From Zhengitettix transpicula (taxonomy: Eukaryota; Arthropoda; Insecta; Orthoptera; Tetrigidae): 64,000 bases of DNA. The position numbers were made by a program, and so were the translations under genes. The notes beneath the pieces are model-generated. The model was given only the letters and a program-made list of their open reading frames with translations, was not told the DNA's origin and made no database searches. This document shows positions 26,443 through 38,918 of the stretch, piece by piece. Where the stretch lies: the NCBI GenBank assembly GCA_037074705.1, contig CM073595.1, positions 50,029,639 to 50,093,638 on the forward strand, given 5' to 3'. Numbering within the stretch: the first letter of the stretch is position 1; each line of letters starts with the position of its first letter.

Positions 26443-27350
26443 AACTTTAGACAAATGCATACATATTAAAGATGGTATTCCATACCAGCTTTCATATTAG
26501 AATGTATATATTAACAATCAATATTCATTACAGTTATAATTACAAAATGGCCTCCTTACTGATCACCATCTAACTCCATATATACTTCAAATTTTATTCT
26601 TTTTTTTTTAAATTTATCTACAAATACTATCTTACTCATTCATGCAATCCCTGATTTGAAATTTACTAGTAGACATCTCTCCTTTTTTCAGTGTATTTTA
26701 GTTCAATTTGCATTTGAAACATTTAGCATAATCCATTGTGCAATTTAACTCAGCACAAAATGTTTCATCACAATAGAGTGTAAAAATGTTTACAGTAAAT
26801 ATATTATTACAAAGCAAGATTTTACAGCTTGCCCCTTTTAAAAGATTTTATATTAATCACTACTACAGTACCAGGTTTATTAAAAAACCTTATATGAATG
26901 GGAAATTTATAAGAAGTTATACTTTAAAATTTATTAAATGTACAATATGGCACAGGTGCAAGTTTGGTTTATATACCAAAAAAGGTATTTCCTGGTTATA
27001 GCTTTTTACTGGTGTAGTATCAAAAAGTTACGAGATAATACACCATTTTGAGTTAATATATTCTTCAACGGAGAAGTATCAACGGTTCTACAGCAGAACT
27101 ATGTTTGACCTTTAATATTTTGAAATATCCAGGAATAAGAACTTGATTAAGTTCAATACTACCACAAAGGCATATATGTAATATCATCAAGATATATTTC
27201 ACACTATTCCACGTACCAGTGAATAACACTTTGTACTACATGCAAGGTGTCTGTCCTGCAATATTTAGCAATCAAAAATATTTTACACAAGCCCTGTAAG
27301 CGATAGAACATCATGAATTACACTTTTCCTGCGGTTCTCATTATTCCTGT

Positions 27351-27619
27351 TCACAGCTGATACCACTTCTTATCCTTTTCTTTATATTTGAGCATCAAAT
27401 TGTGTGCCGTGTGAGAAAAGTTTTCTGCTTCACCCATCATGCGGGCAGTACGCTCTTCCAGCTGACCCAACTTCTCACCACGTTCAACCATCAGCTGGTG
27501 CGCTCTGCCTACTTCTCCAGTTACTGATGTGACCCTCTGTCCCATAGCTTCCAGATTGGCCGATGGACCAGGAATGTGTTTGGCTACACTGCGGGAAGCT
27601 CGGCCACTGGCCTCACCGA
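27351..27619 (-). CDS. Tomosyn: Tomosyn last exon: R-SNARE motif and stop
   Basis: Begins FGEASGRASRSVAKHIPGP and continues into a coiled-coil R-SNARE with VERGEKLGQLEERT. The Arg in ERGEKL occupies the zero-layer position (compare LERDQKL in synaptobrevin). It ends KEKDKKWYQL and TGA. The segment forms the SNARE complex with syntaxin and SNAP-25. There is no membrane anchor after it, as usual for tomosyn. An extra Lys-Glu pair in KYKEKDKKWYQL relative to the vertebrate KYKDKKWYQF ending is visible. Confidence 0.95.
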
Positions 27620-30600
27620 CTGCATGACAAATAAGGCACTATTACAATTGCATGTCTATTTAATTAGCTTTAATACTTTGTATTTATAATCAAAGTTTAA
27701 CTCTAATGTTTAATTTACAACAGCAAACTAAATGGTGAATAATACTAAGAAAATTGATCAACTAGGTAAAAAGAAACGGGATTTAACACGTTTGAGACAA
27801 ACATATTTTTTTATCAAATAAGTATATATGAAAATTTTTATAAAGAGTACTTACATCATTTGCTGTTCCATAAACTAACATAAAACACAGATAATTCTCA
27901 AAATAGAAAATAATACCATATTTATCTACAAGGAAAGTTAAAAAAAATATTAATATGAAAATGGTACAAGAGAAGAATCACAAGACTGAATATATATAGC
28001 TTAAACCATATAATTGGGAATAACACAGTTTTGAAGTCAAATATAGAAGGGAGAACAACTACACTTTTTCAGTAACATTTTACTGGATATAAAGCAATTT
28101 GTAATACAGCTGTGAAAGAATATATTTATATAGAGGACTGGCCAATAAAGACTTTCAATTGTTTAAGCAACTTTCTTTTTAAGATACAAGGTAGAAATTT
28201 GAATTTCATGATTTATATTATTAATTACAGTAAATTTATCACACAAATACATCAGTTTACATAATTCTGACTAAATTAGATAAACCAAAATATAAACCAC
28301 ACAAGGTTTTAGAAATAAATTAAACTTACAAAGCTCCTCTCTGTCTAGAGAACGGGAGCCGCCCCCGAACAATCCTTTAAAGAAACTTTCTTTAGGGGGT
28401 TCTGGCATGTCGTGAGGCAGGAACAAGTCTCCAACCATTTCTGCCAAGCTTTGACTGAAACATATCGACAGTAATATCCAAATATTTGAGAATTAAAGTA
28501 AATTGAATTATTTAGGAATTAACAAGTTGAGAATACACCTACAGATCAGTTGACTTTAATACACATCAATCACATTCATAACTTTAGTTTATTGTGTATA
28601 ACATTTATTCAAACTAAATTTTATATTGAGATATTGTGTATGGCAAAACCTATTTTACAATAATTTGATGTGACTTGTTTATCACAGAATGTCTGTGAAA
28701 CATTTGGAGAATGATATATAATTTTAAGTAGAAGTTCCAAAATGAAAAATAAAAGGTAAAGAATGCTAATAATTGCAAATAATGATGTAAAAATAAAAAT
28801 AATTGTTAAATATTATATCACATTTAATTAAAATTTAACAGTGAAATCTGAAGAAATTGTACAAGTTCTTCACAGTACTTTCTGTAGAAATAATTGATGA
28901 ACTATTAAAAATGTATTATAAGAGAGCATTTCCCTCCAGCATGTTGAAAAAAATAATAGACGAATTAAATAAAAAATATGATCGGTGTACAACCTTTCAA
29001 TCAGTGGCAGATCAAGCGTATGTGCTATAGCGCATAATTAAATTTAGGAAGAATGATTTTTTCTTAGTTTTAATAACCTCCATAATACTTGTGTGTTTAA
29101 CTGATTGAAATTCTGGTGCACACGCAGCACCCGTCTGCACCACCCGTAAAGCTCCAAAAAGTGCCACCTCACTGTGCAAATTGTACTATACAGAGGGGGG
29201 AATGCAAAAGAAACAAAATCAAATTAAATTGAACCATTCAGTAACTAAAAATCTTATTTCAAATTCGTTTATATTTTCAAAACATGAATATAATTTAAAC
29301 ATTTTGCATAATACGTTTGGAAAAATTCCCATCAAAAGTTATTTTAAAGAAAAAAATTTACAAGTTCTGAATTTTGAAGACTTGTGTCATAATGAGAAAA
29401 TCTATCACATTGTTCTACAATACTAACATCAAAAAATTACCTTTATTAAAAATATATATGAAGGAAAAATACTTTTGTGTTAGAAATGTGTGTCAACTTG
29501 GTGCTCAATTATTCCACATTTAAAATGAGACATTACTTGAAACTATGTTGACAAATATTGAAATGTTGTGTACTACTGGTCAGGTAATTTGCCACAGAGT
29601 TCTGGCAACACTATCGCTGTTATATTATTATTTTACACGGTTATTGTTGTAAAAATGGTTGCTTGGGGTAATGTAGCACATAACTTAAAAAATCTCATGA
29701 GCTGCCACTGCTTTCAATGTTAACATAATCCCAATACAATTTAGGCAAATTAATTATGTTATATACATATAAAGCATTGTGTGTATTCAGTTTAGGAGAG
29801 GGACATAGAAGTTGTTTATACACTAGGATTATATTGGCACAACACAAAATTTTGTACCAAAGTGTGAAAATGCAAATGTATGTACAAAGTTAACCAGACT
29901 GGTAAGCAGGATTAAAATAAAAATACAATTATAATCAATAAATTGGTACAAGAGTCAGAAAATGAGTATGTAATATAACACTAAATATAGCAAGAATTTA
30001 ATATACTGAACACTTAATTCCAATAAAATTTCAGATTTATGACCTGTAGAAATACTGAGCAATATTAATATTTTATGCTAATAATGGTTAATCAAAAGTT
30101 TTGTAACTGAAAAATTAAATACAAGTTTTCTCACCAAAATTCAGAAGAAACTGTAAATTTCTGGACTTCTGTCGGAGAGCATAAGTACAATCCATGTCCT
30201 CGATTACTAAAGCAAAATGTTCGAGCTATCCTGTTAAACAACCATTTAATCTTTTAGTGTGAAAGTAACTGTGTCAGTACATAGATAAATTTTTATTTAT
30301 TAACATAATTCAAATAAAAAAATTTGACACTGTATGAAAAGATAAAACACATTTCTAAAAATAGAAACATTCAAAACACTTATTTTTGTTGTAAATGTTA
30401 AACTATTGCTTGCATTGGTGAGGAACAATACTTCACTAATAATGCACTCATTCTAGTGTTGAAATTGATACATATAGTTAAACATATAGAGTTTGTACTT
30501 TCTACTTAAATTTATTTGTCAACAGTGAAAATTACTGGAGAAATACATGCTTTATGGATGCTAACATCAAAAGACTTGGCATTGAGAAAAATCTCAAGTT

Positions 30601-33600
30601 AAGCCTATTTTAAAATTATATATTAACTTTTCACATAATTGACCAAAATATAAATGAAACAAGATATATTTATATTTTAATACAAGTTTATATCAGAATA
30701 ATAGTTTCTATAATTACTGTAACAGACTTAACAGAACAGTAACTTTATTGCTGTAACATTAATTCACACCCTTTAACTCTTCCATTCCCAATATGCTATA
30801 ATATCTGCAACTGCACAATGCACAAGAGACATTTTCACCAGACTTTTACATAAAGCAATATAATCAGCAAATTATGAAGAATTTGAAAAGAAAAGTGTGT
30901 TTTTTAATATAACTGTATTGAGAGAATGTCACACCACATTATCTGAAGTGTGGAAGAAAAGAATAAAAAGCAGTTGAGAAGAATTTGTCTCTACTGTACA
31001 TTCAAATATTTTTGGTGAGAATATTCATGAAGTAAATTGTGTGAAGAACCTCACATGTAATGTTTTCAAATATCTTTCATTTTCTGCCAGCATTTCAACT
31101 CAATTTTTTAATTAAATTTGTCATTTTCTGCCATCCAGACACACTAATACTATTGTGAGTGGGATAACATACCACAATTTACATGCAATCAGGATCAGAG
31201 GAGGAAATTGTCAATAGTATGTCTGTGGACCTTCAGACTGAGAGGTAACAGATATGTTCCCATCAAGTGAATCTAACTATTTTCCACTAGTTAATTCATA
31301 TCTCATTCAGAACCTTTATTTTATGTGTCATGCAGTGTTCAGAAAGTACAGAAAAAACTAATTCTTCTAATTTAATATCAAATTTTCATGCATTGCAAGA
31401 GTAGGATAAACAATAGAAAATTTGGTAAATTATTAACTCAATATGCACATTTCCATTAAATGCACAACTCCTGCAATAAGACAAAAATTATATAAAAATG
31501 AAAATGCCACAACAATAATAAACACCTGCTGATCATGCTTTGTTAATATAATGTAGCATACCATATGCTAAAAAATCTCTAATCTACAAACCACAAAATG
31601 CAATAACTGTATTATATTTAATATATTTTAGTTTAAAGGTTTCATTAAATTCAAATCTTACTTCAAAAATATATCAGTCTTGTTACACATATTTTCAAAA
31701 AGTACTTTTTTTTTATGAAAATAAAGTATGAATATTAAAAGAGCCTTGGATTATTTATTCCTTCAAAGATTGTATCCAAAAAAACTGTATAGTATTAAGT
31801 ACTACATGTAAATATTAACGTCAAAAATTTACAAACTTTTAAAATTAAATTACTAGTATTTTAAAGAATAATTTTTCAGTTCTTCAAAGAAAAATAATTA
31901 TTAATAGAAACTAAGTTAATCAATCTAACCTTCTGACCAAGGAAATTCACATTTAAAAGGTGCATTTCATAACCTAAATTAAGCCAGATAGCACATGGGA
32001 AGTGACTTCTTTTTCCTGATAAAGGAGGCTAACGCCTCCAAAAAATTCAAAAACTTCCCCTTGTACTGAGTGGCAGCATTGAACTTCAATTTCAGGTAAG
32101 CCACCATGTTTCTCTCTTTACTTTCCATACAAATTGTTTTAATTATATATATATAAGAATTCTGTTTGGCGAAATAAAATTAGGAGAAATGCCTGATTGA
32201 CATTCATAATCAGTTTACTTACATTTTGCATACAATATTTTATGTATTATTAAACCTAATGAAACCTTCAAATACATGCAATTATAAATATTTTCATGGG
32301 TTTTTAATTCCAAATAAACAAATTATGCAGATTTTTTTATGTAGAAAAATAATATTGGAATTATTTGGACAAATACAAGCCATTAATTTATAGTGCTGAA
32401 GAACTTTATTACATGAGCCCAACTATGCTAACTCTAAAATGCAAATAGTGATTTTTTTTAAAAAAAATGGTAATTTTTAAGGTTATAGATTCAATACAGC
32501 AATAATTTAAGAGAAATTTGAATACACTACAATGTGATGCTCATCATAATTTTTCATGCAACTTTTACTTATTGAAATATTTTAAAATTTATCATGCAGC
32601 TAACTTTACATTATAAGTAATTACACAAAACACCAAACCTATAATAAGGTGACACAATTTTAAATTAATAACGTGAGAAAGTCCTCATGTTTAAATATAT
32701 GTTAAAATTAACAAATACAAATTATAACAATTTAACAGTTATATTTGTTACTCAGATTTGGTGGTTCGTACTGAGTTAAGTTATAAAAACTACAATTCTA
32801 AGAGGAAATACTAGGCATCATAACAATATAATCACAAAATATTTTCAATAATAATATAATTTAACATATTGGATAATCAATAATAGACATCAGCTTCAGT
32901 TGCTAAAAGACAATATTTTATAAATTTGGTTTAAAATTAAATGTATGAAAACATAAATTAGGAAAAAGTAAGGATTAATGAATTATATATTTTATTTCTC
33001 CTAAATAGAAACAAAGAAAGAAAAATTATAAAAAATTAATAAAAGTCCCAATCACCAATTATAATAAGTTTCATATAAGTTTTGTGATTTTTATTGAAAA
33101 TTATTTAATTAAATACTGCCAGCTGTTCAAGAAATAAATATATTTTATGTATACTGCCCTACAAGGCGTAGCATCATTTTCATAACAAAAGCTGCATCTA
33201 TAGCCAGTAAAGAAGCAGGTTGCCAATGATGTTTCAATTGAAAATGTGTGTTTGTATTTACACATGCAAAATATCATACAAATCTCAAATCTAATATGTA
33301 CAGGTGACTTCCTTTTAAAATTAAATACTGAATAAATGTAAAAAATAATAACATTCAGACATTCATTCTTTTGAAGTGCTTACTAAGTAAGGTTACAACT
33401 AAATATGAACATAATTTAATTTTGATTTTGGTGTTTTAATACCATGCACAAAAATGATGCTTGTGCTTGAAAGTGCACCTTTCTTATAAGTTTAATTATT
33501 ATTATAACTCATGCAAAATTTATATGATGCAACCCTTAGTTTATATCAAGATTGTCTCCAATACAATAAATTACAGTGTCTGCAGCTCATGTGATATTGA

Positions 33601-36600
33601 ATATTTTTTAAGAGTCTACTTTAATTTACTCTAATTTACAAGTTTAATAAAATAATTTAAGTTTAATGTGTGTATCACTGCATGTTTAATGTATTCTTAG
33701 AATTCATTGTAAATGTATTAAATTTTGCAATACAATTAAATACGCTACAACACTCAGCCTCTAGCCTTTTTTGAACCATAATTTTAATTTTGACTTGATG
33801 TTTTGAATTCTTTGTTTAATTTTAAATGTTTCAAAAACACTTTTAAAGAACTGTGCAGTTTTATGACTGAAATTTTGAATATTTTTCTGTATGATAATAG
33901 AAGAAAAATTGTCAGGTGTTTATAGTCTTATATTTTTCACCGTGAATAAAATTACATTTGTAGTTGTAAACAGAGAAAGTATGAAACAATGAAAACATAA
34001 ATAATGCTTATGAATTTGCACCAAGTGGCTGCAAAGCTAAGTTTACATTCAAACACTCAATTTTATCTTACAAAGCACAATGATGTTAAAATGTTTATCA
34101 GTTGGCTGCAAACACTGTAAATATGAGTTCCCATTGCAGCCTATGCCATTTTAGTGTGTTTTAATTTTTAAATGACTGCTGGTTTTGATATGTTCACTTG
34201 ATGTAGACTGTATATACTGTAGAGTGTGTCGACTTACTGGTCTGTGTCTTCATTAACAAACATCTGTTGGCCCCAAATGGATAACATAGGGTCTACAATG
34301 CCCTGTTTGGTTGTCTGAAAACTGTTAAGAGGAAGAGAGAAAGATTGCAGGGTCGGTTAGAGAAATTATAAATGTATGATTTTGCCTTCATTTAATTGAT
34401 GCTAGGATAGTGTTTGCCAGAAATGCCATGCAATGAGGAAGTCAATAAAATAAGGAAAATAAAAGCCTTTTAAACATTATTTCTGATAGGAAACTGCAAT
34501 AATGTATGATTAAAAAGATGGTTACAGAAATGAACAGACACAACAATCAAACAAATAAGTTTTTATATTTAAATAAGGTGTTGTTAGAGAGTCATCATAT
34601 TAGGAAAATAGAAATGTGTCTGTTCATTGTCTACCAATCTGTTTCCATTTCATGTAAGCTAGTTTCCTTACAGCAATGAACAAAATATTGAAATATAAAA
34701 CTGTATTACACTTAATGAAACTCAACTGAATTCCCATGATGGCAGTACTTCTATATGAAGATACAAACTTGTCAATTTTACAGCATTGTTTCTAAATCAG
34801 AGCTGATAATGTACTATTAGATACAAAACTACCAATGAATTATAATTCTTATATAATATTTAGATATATATTCAATTTAGAAAAAATGATGTTTTATAAC
34901 AATATTGCAAATATGATGCTTAATCTGTGTTGAAGTCACACTGAATTGATATATTAATTTCATAAGAATAATTTGAATTTGAATTAAAATTTTCAGAGCC
35001 TCCAAATTTTATACCATTTACTTAAATTTTATTAATAGTAATAATTAACTTTTTATACCCATATAGATCACACATTCACTAGTTCATGACTAACAAAACT
35101 TGGATAAAAACACAATTTCGTACTCCATTCAGAAAAAGTATTTGCTTAGTAACAATATATATATACGAGGGTGAATCGAATATAAACGAGACTTTTGGAC
35201 CTGCGCGCGCAATAGTGATGGAAGCATGTGACTCATCATCATAGACTCGCTCAGTGTCCATCGTTACGATGTCCGAGCAGGAGGTACCTCCCCCTATTGC
35301 GCAACGTATTGTTATCAAGTTTTTAGCTGCAGAAGGTGTAAAACCGGCCGAAATCTTGAGAAGATTGACTGCACAGTTCGGGGAAGAGACGCTGTCGCGA
35401 GCTAGAGTGTTTGCTTGGCATAAACAGTTCGTGGAGGGCCGTGAACGTGTTGAAAATGAGAGCCATGACCACAGACCCCTCACGAGCATTACAGCGGGCA
35501 ACATCGACAGTGTTCGTCAACTTGTTGAAGGTGATAGGCGTCTAACAACTTCGGATATTGCAATTGAGGTTGGAATAAGTTATGGGAGCACTTACTCTAT
35601 ACTCTCAGAGGAGCTAGGGTATTGCAAGGTGTGTGCCAGGTGGGTTCCTTGATAATGAGGTTGAAGCATATGTGCGCAATTGGCTACAAACACGACCTGA
35701 CTCTTTTTACGTAGAAGGAATTAAAAAATTACCTATACGCTGGGAAAAATGTGTTTATAAATCAGGAGATTATGTAGAAAAATAAACTATGATTGTTTGT
35801 GCGTTTAAAATCAAAATAAATATTTAAAAAAATAAGTCTTGTTTACATTTGATTCACCCTCGTGTATATATATATTATACTGAATAAAAAAGATCAAACC
35901 TTATTAATTTAAATAAAAATTATGAAAATATGATAAGTGTGAATTTTTATATTAAATAGTCTGCAATAGATGAAGGCAACTTGCCTATAAGTGAGGAAGT
36001 TTAGTGAATAGTAGTTATATGGTGAATGGTTGCAAAGTGACAAATGGCTGAACAAGTACCAAATTTTTGCATTACTCAAATGAATACCAGTTACAAAATC
36101 CAACTGGGTTTTGGGGAAGTGTTTTTCTTTTCTTCTCATTCAAACTTTCTTTACTGAACACAGCATACTCGTTGGCCCTCAGGCACTCTACTTTCAGGAA
36201 GATGGCACTATGTGATGTTTGCCTACACATGCTAAAAATGTTGCTGAATTGGACGTTATTTTAACCAAGAGAAGAGAAGAGATTATACAGAAAATACATG
36301 CATAACTTAATATCATTCAAGTAGATGAATCCAATAAGTAATAATAAAGATAGACAAATACATACAAAAGAAGTGATAATATAAATACCACACAATGTTT
36401 CTGGAAGTGCTGTGTCAACTGCCTAGTGCAGTTGTGTCGCTCTAGGCTCTTGTGTTTTTTCTGCACCTGAAGAAAGGAACAAGGCTTCCAGAAACATTGT
36501 GTGGTATTTATATTATCACTTATTTTGTCTGTATTTGGCTATCTTTTTTGTTATTAATTTTAAATCAGATGTATATTTTCATTTTGAATCTAATAAGTAT

Positions 36601-37763
36601 TTCCAACAGGGGCTACCGTGAGAAGTGTATGAATTACCAAGCAGACTAGTTGGGAAAAAATTATTTTTTCTGACCAAAGATTTGATATTTTTTGAACAGT
36701 ATATATAGTCTCTGAAATAGATAAATAAAAAACAAATGGTTACAGGATGAAAAAATTATGAATCCTCTGTAACACTTCCAATATATATTTAATTATATAA
36801 CTTTACATGGTTAAGCCTAATTGAAATTGGTGATAAATTCTTAATTAATACAATAAAATTAGTAATCAATTTCTATTTTTTCAATGCAAAGTGCTTCTAA
36901 GTGATATTTGCATTGGAAATGTGAAATTACTCAAGACTGTCAAATCTAAAGTGTCTAGAAATTATTAGCAAGTCAAATTTATCAGGTGGTTGATAGAATA
37001 CGTGAAGTATAGCAAACAAGAGTTAGAAATCGGAATCAACTACAGTAATTATAAATGTGCAGCAAATTCAAAAGTTACTTATGTACATATATATTTAATT
37101 TGCATTGAGAAAAATAAGTTATTCTTGCATGAAAATACCTTATAATATATGGCATTTCAATGATGAGCTATGTGATTCTCTTAAAGTGAACTCTGATCTC
37201 TCTCTCTCTCACACACACACACTGCATTAAGTTTCTATAGTTTAATTGTGCAAAATATGAATTTTTGAACTTGAAATATACTTGGCTCATAGTATAACAA
37301 AAGTCTAAATGATAAATAGTTTAAGTATTTCAGAATGGTATTGAGATTGCTATTTCATGTGTAAATTCTGCAAGTTTAGTGAGTGTAAATGAATAATTTT
37401 GTATATGGTTAGAGTTCTAGGTTTAACTTGAAATTTGAAAACCTATTAGATTATTACTACTACAATCCTGAATCTACTTAAGAACTATTCCAGCCTTGAA
37501 TTCATAATCATTTTTAGGTAGAATTAGACACCATTGGAAGACATATAAATCATACTGAAGGGCACAAATGAATTACACTTGTTGATGGGAAGAGAGAGCA
37601 TCTCAGATGAACATCAAAAGGCCTGGTAATAATCCATCTAATTTGCAGAATTTATAAGTTGAAAGTTATGGTGGATGAAGATAAAAGATACAAAAAATTT
37701 CTGGAATAGTGAAACATGTATAGAATAAAGTTGAATACATGTTTCACTATTCCAGAATTTTTT

Positions 37764-37802
<39 letters not shown>

Positions 37803-38864
37803 GTTTCATTATTCCAGAAATTTTTTGTATCTTTTATCTTCATCCACCATAACTTTCAACTTTATTCTATTCATATTAAAAATGAAAAAAAATGTATAAA
37901 TAATATTTTAAGGTCAAAAACATTCATTTTCATATTTTTTTGATTATTGAGACCAAGATAAAAACTGAATCCTATCAAATGTAACATTAGTAATTCAACT
38001 AGAAAAGAATATAAAATATTAATCAGTCACAAAAAACACTGCTTTAAAGTATGTCAGTCATTACTGATGTTAATAACTTGCAATATGATTCTAGATTATT
38101 TTTAAGAGCTGACATTACATCCTTATGGGTTCTTCATACTTGATCAATTTTTCTTTAAAAAAAACTATAAAAACACACAATATTACAATTAATTTTTTCA
38201 GATTCATAATTTTTATACTCTAAAAGATTTTCTTTGTAGAAATTGTGTCCATCCATTAATGATAATATTTTCATGAAACAAATATTGAGTGAAAGATAGT
38301 GAATAAAACCTACCTTAAATCAGCTAAGGGGAGGAAATCTACATCAATAAGCGGCCTCAAACTAGGTAGGCTGTAGGCAGTTATATGGCCACTAGAGATG
38401 TAACATACTAGGCATACACTGTCTGTAAAAAAAAGTACCAATCTAAGCACAAAGCTATTTTTTTTAAAATATTTGGAGTATCTAATTTTTTCCACAGATA
38501 GTTTTAAAATTAGCATATTCTATAGAACTTATTCACTTAAAGGAAATAGAAAATACAATACATCTTGGAAGAAACTTCAGGCATAATCAAGGGAAGTCTA
38601 TTGTAAGCTGTGGAAAAGTATTTTTTTTTTAAAAAAAAGCACAGATACCTCTGAATGTCATATAAAATGTGCTGCCAATGGAATTTGGTATATACATCCA
38701 GAGCCAAGTTACGAATTTGAATTCTCAATGAAAATCAACTTTGCCTTCAGTGTCAAAATCTTTCTCAAACTTTTTAAAAATCGAGATTTATCACCTATTT
38801 GTATCCTACAAGATCAAGATGTTTTTAGCCATTTATCCATATTTTATTATGACCCAAATATATT

Positions 38865-38918
<54 letters not shown>

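Larger units (their letters stand above)
17686..27350. other. Gene-poor convergent interval with probable 3' UTRs
   Basis: Very AT-rich, low-complexity sequence between the stops of the CD164-like gene (plus) and tomosyn (minus). It probably contains both 3' untranslated regions. Plus-strand polyadenylation signals AATAAA occur at 17783-17788 and again later; several minus-strand signals (TTTATT on the plus strand) are present, so ends cannot be fixed. Short open frames here are AT-rich chance frames. Notable pieces are (TA)n near 19.07 kb, a G-tract at 21620, and a GC-richer fragment next to a long TA tract at 26.27-26.44 kb. Confidence 0.6.

Noticed and set aside
26182..26500. Tyr/Ile-repeat open frames on both strands
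   Set aside because: Direct translation of (TA)n; the same holds near 2.3, 37.8, 38.9, 44.6 and 48.0 kb.
34238..34314. 77-nt version of the tomosyn exon using the nearer acceptor (TTTTCAG)
   Set aside because: It would shift frame and hit a stop after a few codons; the acceptor 7 bases upstream gives an 84-nt in-frame exon.
35079..35520. Minus-strand frames of 141 and 65 codons
   Set aside because: Antisense shadows of the mariner transposase N-terminus.
37201..37222. Possible polypyrimidine splice acceptor in the (TC)n(AC)n tract
   Set aside because: No open frame follows in either strand; a simple microsatellite.
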